A DNA stretch of 64,000 nt from G963665005 sp963665005 (GCA_963665005.2 CAXXTQ010000001.1:2728001-2792000), one strand, 5' to 3'. Positions 36,245-46,406 are shown, numbered from the stretch's first letter. Notes: generated from the letters alone by a model not told the origin. A program made the numbers and translations.

Positions 36245-36907
36245 CTATTTTTTCATATAATCGATGACTTTTATGATTTGTTCGGCAATAGTCCCTTCAA
36301 ACTTATCATCAAAGAATGCGCTGCCTATCGTATACGTCCACGGATTAGCCGCCTTTACTTCGTCCAGTCTCTGATAACTGGATACGCTGCCCGCCAAACA
36401 TAACGGTAGATCGATCTCAGCTACAGCTCTTTTGTTAAGCTTGACCGCATCGCCAACATAGCGATAACCAAGAAGGTCAATACCATAGATTCCCTTTTCC
36501 TTCAACGCGTTGCCTTGCGCAATGATTTCGTCGATATCGCCCTTAAGCACGCTGGGGCGCTCTTCAACCTTGCCGATAAACGGCATATATTTGATCCCGT
36601 TTTCTTTGGTGTAGTCATTGATAGAATCAAAGAACATCGTGCCCATCAGTATATCGAAGCCGCACTCTACAGCCATCTTTGCGCCGGCCATACCCTTTTC
36701 TTCGTCATATTCTACGACTTCAAGAAACGTAGTCTTCCCCGCATCTTTCATCATCTTGCACAATGTTTTCATCTCATCAATGGGGATACCTACTTCTTTA
36801 AAGCCCCAATACTTTGCAGGAGTATCTTTGCATTGCTCAAAAACCTCTATTGCATTTTTCACTGTCTTGTCGTTGTGTGTCAACATCACTATTAATTCTG
36901 GAGTCAT
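36245..36907 (-). CDS. TIM-barrel protein of unknown activity, copy 1
   Basis: A 220-residue beta/alpha-barrel protein. Motifs include ELIVMLTHNDKTVKNAIEVF, FLEVVEYDEEKG, GIDLLGYRYVGDAV and LCLAGSVSS near the C-terminus, where a phosphate-binding loop is expected. I know it only as an uncharacterised family found with carbohydrate genes. It pairs with 59073-59744: the first ~140 codons are almost identical at DNA level while the last ~80 differ clearly. ATG 36907 matches the start of the other copy and has AAAGGG nine bases upstream. It could be an aldolase or epimerase acting on a phosphorylated sugar. Confidence 0.8.
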   Translation of the reverse strand: MTPELIVMLTHNDKTVKNAIEVFEQCKDTPAKYWGFKEVGIPIDEMKTLCKMMKDAGKTTFLEVVEYDEEKGMAGAKMAVECGFDILMGTMFFDSINDYTKENGIKYMPFIGKVEERPSVLKGDIDEIIAQGNALKEKGIYGIDLLGYRYVGDAVKLNKRAVAEIDLPLCLAGSVSSYQRLDEVKAANPWTYTIGSAFFDDKFEGTIAEQIIKVIDYMKK

Positions 36908-37077
36908 ATCATTTAACCCTTTCAAATTATTTCCTTGCTGATCCTTCACTCATTTTCTCTGTGCGCCTGCTTTTATTGCTCGCCATAATTATTCAACGCC
37001 TCCTATCCTTATAATGCGCATTTTTATATAGGCGTTTAATAGCGCAATGCAAAACAGACTAACTATCTCGCAGACAT

Positions 37078-38061
37078 CTACTCTACGATCTCAAACGCAT
37101 CCGCTTTTTTAAAATACATAGTATCCCAATCAGAAACCATATCTTTTATGTCGTCACATACCTTACTCATTGCTGCTAAATCTTCATTGCTGATCACAAA
37201 ATTTGTCGCCTTTAGATTCTCTTCAAGCTGCTTTGGCGTTCTTGCTCCGACAATAGCTGTAGCTATTCCCTGTTGACTAAACACCCAGTTGATAGCAGCC
37301 TGCGCAACCGTCAAGTCGTATTTACTCGCAATTACTTTCAGATTTTCTACAGCTGCCAACGATTTTTCATAAATATCGCCCTTGAATAATGGCACCATAT
37401 CTTTTCTTATATCCCCGTCTTCAAACGTGCTGGCTTTGGTATATTTTCCGGACAAAAGCCCCATCGCAATCGAACTGTAGGTCATTACACCAATATTGTT
37501 ATTAATACAGTATGGCAGTAAATCGCTTTCAATATTACGCCATAATAAACTGTATGGCGGCTGGAATACGTCTATAGTCCCCGCATTACGCGCAATGTCC
37601 ATATGCCGCGTCGTAAAATTTGATACGCCTATATATTTGATGAGTCCCTTGCGGCGTAAAGCCTCCAATGCCTCCATATTTTTTGCAACTGATATGCCTG
37701 GCTTCGGCCAGTGAATATAATAAATATCGATATAATCGATATCCAGCCGCTTCAAGCTTTCCTCCACAGTCTTTTGCGCATTTTCCGGCGTGAGAAGATC
37801 CGCATTTGCTTTACTCGCAATATACAGTGCATCTCTCTTCCCTTTAATCGCTTTTCCCACAATAACTTCGGAATGGCCTTCGCCGTACGTTATTGCCGTA
37901 TCTATAGTGTTAACACCATGCTCAATTGCCGCATTGATTGTATCAATATATCTTTGGTCGTCATGGTCTGATCCCCACCACGAACCGCCTCCCATCACCC
38001 ATGTGCCCATGGTCATTACCGAAACGTTCATATCGGTGTTGCCAAGTTTAGTAAATTTCAT
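37078..38061 (-). CDS. Aldo/keto reductase, copy 1
   Basis: A 327-residue NAD(P)H-dependent reductase that reduces an aldehyde or ketone to an alcohol. It shows the AKR signatures: NTIDTAITYGEGHSE with catalytic Asp and Tyr, YIASKAN with Lys, DYIDIYYIHWPKPG with His, and IGVSNFTTRHM. The ATG at 38061 has AGGAG upstream and gives exactly the length of the paralogue at 53192-54175, about three quarters identical. It lies after the ABC permease, the same order as in the second copy, so it probably acts on the imported sugar or its cleavage product. Confidence 0.92.
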   Translation of the reverse strand: MKFTKLGNTDMNVSVMTMGTWVMGGGSWWGSDHDDQRYIDTINAAIEHGVNTIDTAITYGEGHSEVIVGKAIKGKRDALYIASKANADLLTPENAQKTVEESLKRLDIDYIDIYYIHWPKPGISVAKNMEALEALRRKGLIKYIGVSNFTTRHMDIARNAGTIDVFQPPYSLLWRNIESDLLPYCINNNIGVMTYSSIAMGLLSGKYTKASTFEDGDIRKDMVPLFKGDIYEKSLAAVENLKVIASKYDLTVAQAAINWVFSQQGIATAIVGARTPKQLEENLKATNFVISNEDLAAMSKVCDDIKDMVSDWDTMYFKKADAFEIVE

Positions 38062-38226
38062 CGCCTTTTCTCCTTTTATTAATTTAAAAAATACGGAACT
38101 GCACACTCAGTGCTATGAGAGCCAAATACTTCCAACGGGTCTTTGCATTTAACGTAACCAGATGCATTTTCTTGGTGTGAACACTCATTATCTCCGCGTT
38201 TTTTCTTATGACTTCTCTCCAAACCG

Positions 38227-39411
38227 CTATTTTTGTTTGGACTTTGTAATCATATCAATTGCTACGGCAAACAATACGACAAGCCCCTTAACCACTTGCT
38301 GATAATCGACAGCTATTCCCATAATTGACATGCCATTGTTCATTATACCCATTATAAAACAACCAAGTATTGCACCCATGATAGTACCTGTTCCGCCGTA
38401 TACAGAAGCCCCGCCGATAAAACAAGACGCGATCGCGTCCAGTTCGAACCCAGTCCCTGCTTTTGGTGTGCCGGCGTTTAATCTTGCCGCAAATACTATA
38501 CCGGCAATCGCCGCAAGAATACCCATGTTAATATTCGTCGCAAATACGAGCCGTTTTGTATTAATGCCTGAAAGTCTTGCTGCAGGTTCGTTACCTCCAA
38601 TGGCATATATTCTTCTTCCAATAACCGTTCTGCTCATAATAAACGAATATAGTATTACAAGTAAAACAAGAAGTATCAACAATGCAGGAACGCCATTATA
38701 TACAGCCAAAAAGTAAACAAAAGCCAACACTGCTGTGCATACAAGCGCCAGTTTAATGGTAAAAAACCAAAGAGGCAGCGTTGCGAATCCATATCTGTTC
38801 TTTGCGCGCCGTTTACTTATATCTCTATATATGATAAATATACAAGCAATAATTCCGATAATAATTGTAGTCAGATTAAGAGATTCGCCAAATAAGTTTA
38901 TAGGGCCTCCTAAAAAATCAGGAATATAGCTTGAACTTATATATCTGAATGTCTCATTGAATGGGCCTATTGAGCGGCCGTTAAGAATAGCAATCGTGAA
39001 TCCTCTGAGTACAAACATAGAAGACAGCGTTGTAATAAACGCAGGTATGTTTATATATGCTGTCCAAAACCCGTGCCATACACCAATAAAAGCACCGATT
39101 GCAAGACATACAAGAAGGGTTGTCACAAAACCTGCTTTCATATTTACAGCCATAATTGCAGCTATCGCACCGACAACAGCAACAACGGATCCAACAGAAA
39201 GATCAATTCTTGCAGTAATGATAACAGGTAACATACCAATTGCGAGGATTAGCACATACCCGTTTTGCAGTATCAGATTAGTTATGTTAAGCGGCCTTAG
39301 GAGCAAGCCGTCTGTCAAAAAATAAAACAATATAATAAGCAGCGCAAGCACTAACACCATACTATATTGACGCATATTTCCTTTTAGAATATTATTGTTT
39401 TTTGTCTTCAT
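38227..39411 (-). CDS. Sugar ABC transporter permease (XylH/GguB family)
   Basis: The 394-residue permease is longer than RbsC because of an inserted loop near residue 205 (DISKRRAKNRYGFATLPLWF) typical of XylH. It has TARIDLSVGSVVAVVGAIAA and IASCFIGGASVYGGTGTIMG. Ten or so membrane helices. It starts 18 bases after the ATPase stop and forms the channel of the copy-1 importer. Confidence 0.93.
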   Translation of the reverse strand: MKTKNNNILKGNMRQYSMVLVLALLIILFYFLTDGLLLRPLNITNLILQNGYVLILAIGMLPVIITARIDLSVGSVVAVVGAIAAIMAVNMKAGFVTTLLVCLAIGAFIGVWHGFWTAYINIPAFITTLSSMFVLRGFTIAILNGRSIGPFNETFRYISSSYIPDFLGGPINLFGESLNLTTIIIGIIACIFIIYRDISKRRAKNRYGFATLPLWFFTIKLALVCTAVLAFVYFLAVYNGVPALLILLVLLVILYSFIMSRTVIGRRIYAIGGNEPAARLSGINTKRLVFATNINMGILAAIAGIVFAARLNAGTPKAGTGFELDAIASCFIGGASVYGGTGTIMGAILGCFIMGIMNNGMSIMGIAVDYQQVVKGLVVLFAVAIDMITKSKQK

Positions 39412-39429
39412 TATTTATATCTCCTATAT

Positions 39430-40947
39430 TTAAATGAGTAATTTCATAATTTTTTCCTGATCTGTCTCATCTACCGACATTTCGCCGACAAACTTTCCTT
39501 CATTCATAACATATAATCTGTCACAAACACCAAGAATCTCTGGCAATTCGGAAGATATTAGTATTACAGCTTTCCCATCAGCAGCAAGACTATTGATAAC
39601 TTTGTATACGTCATGCTTTGCTCCAACATCAATACCTCTTGTCGGCTCGTCCATGATGTAAACTTCAGATTCACAGAATAACCATTTTGCGAGCACAACT
39701 TTTTGTTGATTCCCGCCGCTTAAATTGTTCGTATCCTGCATAATAGTTGGGCATTTAATCCTAAATTTGTCAATTGCTTTGGTCGCAAAAGAAATCTCTT
39801 CATTTTCATCGATTACCGTTCCTTTGGATATTCTCTTAAGATTAGATAGCGTAATATTATCCTTTACACTGCTTTTCAGTATCAGCCCAAGTCCCTTTCT
39901 GTCCTCAGATATATACGCAATGCCAGCTTTTATCGCGTTTCCCACAGTACTAACATCAATTTTTTTGCCTTTTAAAAACACTTCTCCATTAATGTTTGTT
40001 CCGTAGCTTTTTCCAAAAACACTCATTGCAAATTCAGTTCTGCCTGCTCCCATCAATCCCGCAATTCCGATTACCTCTCCTGCCTTTACATTTATGCTAA
40101 TGTTGTCAAAAACTTTGCTTCCAGGATTAATCGGATGATGCACTGTCCAGTTTTTAACTTCAAATAATATATCACCTATATGACTCTTGCGTTTAGGAAA
40201 CCGGTCTGTAAGTTGCCTGCCAACCATACCTTTAATAATTCTGTCTTCTGATATCATTCCGCCCTTTGTCTCAAAGGACTCAATTGTTTGTCCATCCCTA
40301 AGAATTGTAATGCTGTCCGCAACCTCAATAACCTCTCCGAGTTTGTGAGATATAAGAATAGATGTAATGCCTTTCTCTTTAAGTTTTAACAGTAACTTTA
40401 AAAGATTTGCGCTGTCAGTTTCGTTTAATGCCGCTGTAGGTTCATCTAAAATAAGCAGTTTAACATTTTTAGAAAGCGCCTTTGCAATTTCAACAAGTTG
40501 TCTTTTACCAATTCCGATATCCTCGATGGATAGGTTGACATCTTCATTAAGACCCACGCGGTCCAACAATTCCACGGCTTTGTTTCGTGTCATATCCCAG
40601 TCTATTACACCGTGTTTCTGAACCTCGTTTCCAAGAAAAATATTTTCCGCTATTGATAAATACGGCGATAAAGCAAACTCTTGATGAATAATAACAATTC
40701 CTTTTTCTTCACTTTGCTTAATGGTTTTAATATTATATTCGCTTCCCTCAAAAACGATGTCGCCAGAATATGTTCCATGGGGAAAAACCCCACTAAGCAC
40801 ATTCATCAACGTTGATTTACCGGCGCCATTTTCCCCAACTAAGGCATGTATCTCTCCCTTTTTGACTTTTAAATTAACCTTGTTTAAGGCAAGAACCCCA
40901 GGAAATTCTTTGGTAATATTCTGCATTTCAAGTGTTATCTCTGACAT
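39430..40947 (-). CDS. Sugar ABC transporter ATPase (XylG/GguA family)
   Basis: A 505-residue twin-domain ABC ATPase. Domain 1 has GENGAGKST, IGIGKRQLVEIAKAL and LLILDEPTAAL. Domain 2 has GLMGAGRTE in place of a full Walker A, NLSGGNQQKVVLAKWL and IMDEPTRGIDV. This matches the XylG/MglA type where only one site is fully competent. It belongs with the XylH-like permease and the ChvE/XylF-like lipoprotein. Confidence 0.93.
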   Translation of the reverse strand: MSEITLEMQNITKEFPGVLALNKVNLKVKKGEIHALVGENGAGKSTLMNVLSGVFPHGTYSGDIVFEGSEYNIKTIKQSEEKGIVIIHQEFALSPYLSIAENIFLGNEVQKHGVIDWDMTRNKAVELLDRVGLNEDVNLSIEDIGIGKRQLVEIAKALSKNVKLLILDEPTAALNETDSANLLKLLLKLKEKGITSILISHKLGEVIEVADSITILRDGQTIESFETKGGMISEDRIIKGMVGRQLTDRFPKRKSHIGDILFEVKNWTVHHPINPGSKVFDNISINVKAGEVIGIAGLMGAGRTEFAMSVFGKSYGTNINGEVFLKGKKIDVSTVGNAIKAGIAYISEDRKGLGLILKSSVKDNITLSNLKRISKGTVIDENEEISFATKAIDKFRIKCPTIMQDTNNLSGGNQQKVVLAKWLFCESEVYIMDEPTRGIDVGAKHDVYKVINSLAADGKAVILISSELPEILGVCDRLYVMNEGKFVGEMSVDETDQEKIMKLLI

Positions 40948-41013
40948 ATATCTTAGCCCCTTTGTTTAACATTTTAAACACCTTTAAAATGTTTAATTTC
41001 TGATATTCTTTTT

Positions 41014-41053
41014 GTATATCCCGGCACATATAGAATCGTGTGCCGAGATATAC
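41014..41053 (-). promoter_or_regulatory. Stem-loop between binding-protein and ATPase genes, copy 1
   Basis: GTATATCcCGGCACA pairs with TGTGCCGaGATATAC around a ten-base loop. It lies after the binding-protein stop, as in the other two importers of this window. Confidence 0.6.
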
Positions 41054-41103
41054 AATACGCTGTAGATAATGTACGTGTTTTACCGTTTTACTCTTTCGCC
41101 TTT

Positions 41104-42168
41104 TTAAGCAAGATCTTCTTCAGTTAAAAAACCCTTTTCGATTAATTGCTTGTAATTATCAATTGTAAGAAGCGCGGGTTCGTATAAAATTGTCGGAACA
41201 TCAATAGTATCATTGTTGTACGTATCATCAATTTCAATTTCTTCTCCTGCATTCAATGCTTTTACAAGCTCAAAAATCTTATCCGCAAATACAATTGGGT
41301 CAAGGAAGATTGACATGGACTGTTTTCCGGCAAGTATATTCTTTATAGCTGTTATTTCACAATCCTGTCCTGTAATAATAGGAAGAGGCAGCTCGTCTGT
41401 TCCATAGCCCATTGATTCGAGCGAAGAAATTGCACCAAGAGCGGTACAGTCAGCTGCAGATAATAAAACGTCTATTTTTTCGCCGTCACTGTAAAAAGAG
41501 CTTAAAATATTATCCATCCTGGCTTGCGCATTTGCGCTATCCCATTTCATTGTTGCCGTTACGTCAAATGAAACTTGGCCACTCTGGACAACCAGCTGCC
41601 CGCTATCAATATATTGTTGAATTATATTCATCTCGCCTTCGTAGAAAAGAAGAGCATTTGGATCATCAGGACTTCCTGATAATATTTCAAGATTGAACGG
41701 GCCCTTCCCCTCATCAAGGCCCAGTGCAGCCTCAATGTACTCACCCTGAATCTCACCCAGCCTTACAAGGTCAAAAGTAACGTAATAATCAACCGCTTCC
41801 GTGTTCATAATAAGCCTGTCTGCAGCAATTACCGTTATACCTTCATCTTTTGCTTTTTCGACTGAATCGGATACGGCATACCCGTCAACAGGAGCAAGAA
41901 TAATGTAATCTGCGCCTAAAAGTATTGAGTTTTCTATTTGTGATGCTTGCCTGTCAGTCATATCATCCGCAAATTCAAGAGTTGTTAAATATCCTGCATC
42001 CTGGAATAATGTCTCCAGCCTCTCTCCGTAACGTAACCACAAAGTCTGCTCTTTATTGGGCATTAAAAGCGCAACCAGAGGCTTTTCTTCTTTCGCAACC
42101 TGCGCACAACCCACAAATGCTATACACAACATTGCAATTGCCAGTAACAGAACAACTAATTTCTTCAT
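41104..42168 (-). CDS. Sugar-binding lipoprotein (ChvE/XylF-like)
   Basis: The 354-residue binding protein starts MKKLVVLLLAIAMLCIAFVG with lipid Cys21. The mature part reads VALLMPNKEQTLWLRYGERL, then IENSILLGADYIILAPVDG and IAADRLIMN, the multiple-sugar ChvE/XylF type with the conserved DRLI. GGAGG is eight bases before ATG 42168; the longer frame to 42240 is not supported. Upstream lie only gene relics, so its promoter must be within 42169-42300, where an imperfect hairpin AACCCAAA/TTTGGGTT (42196-42231) occurs. Confidence 0.92.
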   Translation of the reverse strand: MKKLVVLLLAIAMLCIAFVGCAQVAKEEKPLVALLMPNKEQTLWLRYGERLETLFQDAGYLTTLEFADDMTDRQASQIENSILLGADYIILAPVDGYAVSDSVEKAKDEGITVIAADRLIMNTEAVDYYVTFDLVRLGEIQGEYIEAALGLDEGKGPFNLEILSGSPDDPNALLFYEGEMNIIQQYIDSGQLVVQSGQVSFDVTATMKWDSANAQARMDNILSSFYSDGEKIDVLLSAADCTALGAISSLESMGYGTDELPLPIITGQDCEITAIKNILAGKQSMSIFLDPIVFADKIFELVKALNAGEEIEIDDTYNNDTIDVPTILYEPALLTIDNYKQLIEKGFLTEEDLA

Positions 42169-42262
42169 TTTAATTTCCTCCATTTTTTTATTTTCAACCC
42201 AAACAAATGGATTGTTTGAAATTTTTGGGTTTATGCTCATATAAGTGCTTTTATCTGCCGCA

Positions 42263-42349
42263 TGCCTCTCGGATCAAAATCAATGATTGAGTGCCTGACC
42301 CGGCGTACCATCCTTCTTGAGAGGCAGAATCACATCGCCTATCGCCGAA
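42263..42349 (-). pseudogene. Fragment of an FGGY sugar kinase gene
   Basis: About 87 bases match the intact kinase at 50836-50925, encoding SAIGDVILPLKKDGTP and, after a frameshift, HSIIDFDPRG. It is joined directly to the aldolase relic. Only this piece of the kinase remains in this copy. Confidence 0.75.
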
Positions 42350-42797
42350 TTTTCATGCACATTTCCGCGGCATCGACAAATCCTTTATTCACCGAACCTA
42401 TCAAATCGGGTATGTCATAATCACCTTGATACTCCGGCTTTTCTTAAATATACGCCTTTGCATTTTTCTTGCCTTCGACGCACATGTCGGTATATATACA
42501 AACCTTGACTTATACGTACATTATCTTCGTACCCAGCTTAGATCCGTCATATATCACCGATGTGAAACCGGCTTTAAACGCACGCTCAATAATGTCAAGC
42601 TCCATGCCGCGGCTGAGATGAAGCCCGACGGGCACTTACATATTCTTTACAGCATAATATGTAACTGCCGCTATCTGCTCGAAGTCTACATAAGGTTCTA
42701 TAACGCCCGGTTCTGTAACAAGAATCGGCGACCCCAGCTCCTCGGCTCTTTTTATCAGCGCCGCCGGTTGGTTAAGGCCGTTTAGATCGTATTTTTG
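42350..42797 (-). pseudogene. Class II aldolase relic with internal deletion
   Basis: The two ends match the intact aldolase at 59835-60905. 42350-42510 corresponds to about 60058-60215, and 42510-42797 to about 60555-60840, so roughly 340 bases between are gone. The N-terminal portion still reads NGLNQPAALIKRAEELGSP-like residues. Frameshifts and the deletion make it inactive. It keeps the LHLS sequence with Ser in place of the catalytic Asp. Confidence 0.85.
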
Positions 42798-42924
42798 TCA
42801 TTGGAATCGCTTCTCTTACTCTTCCCCTTATGGGAACGTATCTATTTACTCAAAAATTCTTCAAAATATTCTATCTAAATTGCAGTTCCTAGAGTATGCT
42901 GATTTTTTTATAATTAATCTTTTC

Positions 42925-43150
42925 CTAACGAAACAAAGTATTGCATTGCCGCTAATAGTATCTATTACATTTAGCAGCGTAAAACCGTTGATTGTCACCA
43001 TCATAATAAACACGCCTATAAGCGTATTCCATATATTGATGATTGCCGTGCCGCTAAGCCCACACCTTGTCCACAGGCAGGATGTCCTCCAACCGCCACA
43101 AATCCCGTTAATATAAACTGCCGAAGCTGCCGCGAAAACCGGATATACTA
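42925..43150 (-). pseudogene. Relic of a sugar ABC permease C-terminus
   Basis: On the minus strand 43060-42940 reads GLSGTAIINIWNTLIGVFIM and TINGFTLLNV, the usual C-terminal helices of RbsC-type permeases. The preceding LGGTS-like segment is scrambled by frameshifts. No start or full frame is left. Confidence 0.6.
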
Positions 43151-43599
43151 TTTTTAACCTCTAGACCGATATCCCGACAGATAAAAACCATTGCTTTTTT
43201 CAAAAATATTTAATGAAACGAATGCAACCTTTTACTATATATTGTTATATGTATTTATTAAACATCTGATGTATTTTATTATAATACATATCTATTGTTA
43301 ATGCAAGTATTTTTTTATTATTTTCGCAACTATGAAATGCAAGTTTATATTGCCCACAATAAAATGCCAATTTTTTTAAAGCGCATACATTCATTAGTCG
43401 TCTTATAACTAAATATACTTCTCGGATAGATGTTCATCCAGGGCTCAACTCCTTTAGTAACCTTACTGATTATCTCCTATATTGGTACCCTTGTGTACAA
43501 ATCGCTTTGCTCCCTTGCTCCCATGTATTAATGAATGTACTTAGTAATGTTGCTGCCCATAAGGTTATAAATAATAAGTTGTTTAGTCGTGACGTCTAA
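43151..43599. other. AT-rich stretch without recognisable gene
   Basis: No coding frame, clear repeat or hairpin with a U-run was found on either strand. It lies between two gene relics and is probably decayed sequence. Confidence 0.5.
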
Positions 43600-44035
43600 T
43601 ATCTATTAATAATGCTGTTGTCATTATTAATTGTAGCTCGGGATGATGTCTGAGCTATCGTCCGCCAATTTCAATCTGCGTCCTCATCCATGTATATGTA
43701 TTTCGTTAGATTACCGATAGGATTATAGGTAATGATATTGCCATCAAAGCTAGCCACCTTGTCTTTTCACAAGGTGGCATACATATAAGATTAGCGTTGT
43801 TGATGTTATTGTACCTTGAGTAAACGAATATTCCTTTTTGTCTGTTTTTTTCGCCAGCATCGTATGTGTAGAGATTGTTTTGTTGCTCGTTCCAAGATGC
43901 GGATAGTTCTTTCTAGTCACCTGGTTTGAGCCGTCATAGTAGTATGTAACAACATCAGATCTCGTTGTAATAACAATGTTTTCTGCGTTGTCATAAGTGT
44001 AAGATTCGCTTAGTCCATGATAAGAAAAACTTATG
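43600..44035 (-). pseudogene. Rhs/YD-repeat protein relic
   Basis: The minus strand encodes ESYTYDNAENIVITTRSDVV and TYYYDGSNQVTRKNYPH, then after frame changes SFDGNIITYNPIGNLTKY, all typical of YD repeats in Rhs or wall-associated proteins. Stops and frameshifts interrupt it. A perfect CCACCTTGT/ACAAGGTGG hairpin at 43752-43774 is inserted within it. Confidence 0.65.
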
Positions 44036-44094
44036 TATTTATTGGTGGGTTTTAAATTAGTTTATACCGAATTTGTTTACATTTTTCAATAAAT

Positions 44095-44832
44095 CTATAA
44101 TACCAATCCACCGTCGATATTTATCACTGCCCCATTAATAAATGCCGCCTCGTTCGATACTAAATACGCGCAAGCGGCCGCAATCTCATCTGGCTGCCCA
44201 AGCCTTCTGACAGGAGTCTTTCCTCTTATTTTATCCAATATGTTTTCAGGAACTTTTTGCACCATCTCTGTCATCACATATCCCGGTGCAAGAGCGTTTA
44301 CCGTAATACCTTTTTTACCAAGCTCTTTCGCCCATGTCTGTGTCATAGATATTACGCCTGCTTTAGATGCGGCATAGTTGGTCTGTCCAAAGTTGCCGTT
44401 ATGCGCAGTGACCGATGCGATATTTACAATCCTGCCGTAACAATTCTCAATCATATTATCGACAACGGCTTTACTGCAGCAAAATACCCCCTTTAAGTTA
44501 ACCGCTATAACGCAATCAAACTGTTCTTCTGTCATCTTGGTCAGTTGGGCATCTGCCGTAATACCCGCGTTGTTCACTAATATATCAATTCGTCCGTGTC
44601 GCCCTACCACCTTCGCCATCTTGCTTTGAACCTGCTCAAACTGTGTAACATCCATCACGCACGCTTCAATCTTTCCAAGCGGGCTTAGCTCTTGTGCAGT
44701 GCTCTCCAGATTCAGTTGGTCTAAATCCGTAATGATGACCACAGCACCTTCTTGTAAAAACCGTTTTGCGATCGCCTTCCCCAATCCCCTTGCTGCACCG
44801 GTAACCAGTGCAACTTTATTTTTTAGTTTCAT
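44095..44832 (-). CDS. FabG/PhaB-like short-chain dehydrogenase
   Basis: A 245-residue SDR with cofactor motif TGAARGLGKAIA, NNAG (LVNNAGITAD), catalytic Ser in NIASVTAHNG and YAASK, ending INGAVINIDGG. In this thiolase/CoA-transferase operon the likely reaction is reduction of acetoacetyl-CoA to (R)-3-hydroxybutyryl-CoA or the reverse; 3-oxoacyl-ACP reduction is the alternative. It starts 18 bases after the CoA-transferase stop and is last in the operon. Confidence 0.9.
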   Translation of the reverse strand: MKLKNKVALVTGAARGLGKAIAKRFLQEGAVVIITDLDQLNLESTAQELSPLGKIEACVMDVTQFEQVQSKMAKVVGRHGRIDILVNNAGITADAQLTKMTEEQFDCVIAVNLKGVFCCSKAVVDNMIENCYGRIVNIASVTAHNGNFGQTNYAASKAGVISMTQTWAKELGKKGITVNALAPGYVMTEMVQKVPENILDKIRGKTPVRRLGQPDEIAAACAYLVSNEAAFINGAVINIDGGLVL

Positions 44833-44850
44833 CTTTATTCCTCCTTTATA

Positions 44851-46389
44851 TCATTCAAATATTGATTGTTGCATGACCTTCATTTCACTAGATATCAATG
44901 GTTTAAAAGTCATGTTGAACAGTATATCTTTGTCTAAATCTATACCTGGCGCAATTTCTATCAGCATTAGGCCATCGTTCGTCAATTGGAATACGGCACG
45001 CTCGGTAATATACAGCACCGGCTGCCTTTTAAAATTTGCATATTGACCGCTAAACGTAATCTGCTCTACATGGTCGATAAACTTCTTGATGCTTCCTTCG
45101 CTGCTTATATGAATCTTCCCGTCATCGCATTGTACACTTAGCCCTTTCGCGGTAAACGTTCCGCAGTAAACCACTTTTTTTGCGTTCTGGGTGATATCGA
45201 TAAACCCGCCGCAACCAGCAATTTTCGGGCCAAACTTAGATACATTTACATTCCCTTGTTTGTCCGTCTGCGCCAAACCCAAAAATGCGATATCCAGACC
45301 TCCGCCTTGGTAAAAATCGAACTGATACGGTTGATCAATGAGTGCCTCTGGGTTGCTACTGCAACCAAAATCTAGACCACCTGCTGGTATTCCGCCTATA
45401 GGTCCCGATTCCACGGTGATGGCGTAGCTATCCTGCATCTTCTTTTGTTGAACCACTTTTGCAATGCCCTCGGGCATACCGATGCCGAGGTTGATAATTG
45501 CGCCTATCTCGAGCTCCATGGCCGCGCGTCGACTGATAATTTTTCTTTCAATATTGTCGTTTTTTCCAATTGTTGATGGATTCGCTTTTTTATCGCCACT
45601 TTGTCCACAATAGGCGGGGTCATACATCGTTGCAAAGGTTTGCATATGGTACTCAGGTTTTGAGGCGATAACAATCGCATCCACAAAAATTCCTGGGATC
45701 ACCACGTCTTTGGGATTCAAGCTGCCTGCCTCCACCACACTTTGCACCTGCACGACAATTTTCCCGCCCGAGTTCCTTGCCGCCTGCGCCACAGACAGCA
45801 TTTCTACCGTTAACGCCTCTTTCTCCATGGTAACATTTCCGTTCGTATCCGCCGTGGTGCCTCTAAGTATCGCGAAATCGATAGGGAAATATTTATAAAG
45901 TAGATATTCTTGACCGCCGATTTGAATGACTTGTACGATATCCTTTTGGGTTCGCTCATTCAGCTTGCCGCCTTCTACGCGGGGGTCGACAAATGTGTGC
46001 AAACCCACATGCGTGATCGTACCGGGCTTTTTTGCCGCAATGTCACGAAACATGTGAGACACCACTCCCTGCGGGATGTTATACGCCTCAATCTTATTCA
46101 GAGTAGCTAGTTTCTGTATTTTGGGTGCTAGCCCCCAATGTCCGCCAATAACGCGCTCTATAAGCCCTTCGTGACCAAAATGGTTGATACCTTTCTCTTT
46201 AGAATCTCCTTGCCCCGCACCATAGACCAACGTTAGGTTTTTTGGCTCACCAGTACGCAAAAACCTTTTCTCAATCTCCATTGCCAATTCTTCTGGAAAC
46301 GCCGCACCGATAAAACCGTCTGTCGCAATCGTCGACTCGTTGGCTACCATTTCTGCCGCCTGCTTCGCTGTTATTATATCTTTTCTCAT
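44851..46389 (-). CDS. Acyl-CoA:acetate/3-ketoacid CoA-transferase, fused alpha-beta
   Basis: The enzyme moves CoA between short acyl-CoAs and acetate or acetoacetate. The 512 residues hold both subunits in one chain: the alpha part (ITAKQAAEMVANESTIATDG, VYGAGQGDSKEKGINHFGHE) and the beta part with the catalytic Glu in VESGPIGGIPAGGLDFG, plus GGGLDIAFLGLAQTD. ATG 46389 has GGAAGG upstream; the longer frame to 46482 overlaps the dehydrogenase gene. The 17-base distance and shared strand make it part of the thiolase operon. It probably activates or releases acetoacetate. Confidence 0.92.
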   Translation of the reverse strand: MRKDIITAKQAAEMVANESTIATDGFIGAAFPEELAMEIEKRFLRTGEPKNLTLVYGAGQGDSKEKGINHFGHEGLIERVIGGHWGLAPKIQKLATLNKIEAYNIPQGVVSHMFRDIAAKKPGTITHVGLHTFVDPRVEGGKLNERTQKDIVQVIQIGGQEYLLYKYFPIDFAILRGTTADTNGNVTMEKEALTVEMLSVAQAARNSGGKIVVQVQSVVEAGSLNPKDVVIPGIFVDAIVIASKPEYHMQTFATMYDPAYCGQSGDKKANPSTIGKNDNIERKIISRRAAMELEIGAIINLGIGMPEGIAKVVQQKKMQDSYAITVESGPIGGIPAGGLDFGCSSNPEALIDQPYQFDFYQGGGLDIAFLGLAQTDKQGNVNVSKFGPKIAGCGGFIDITQNAKKVVYCGTFTAKGLSVQCDDGKIHISSEGSIKKFIDHVEQITFSGQYANFKRQPVLYITERAVFQLTNDGLMLIEIAPGIDLDKDILFNMTFKPLISSEMKVMQQSIFE

Positions 46390-46406
46390 AGCGATTCCTT
46401 CCATTT

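Noticed and set aside
42426..42785. Plus-strand ORF similar to one at 60531-60833
   Set aside because: The similarity arises because both are antisense to the aldolase gene or its relic.
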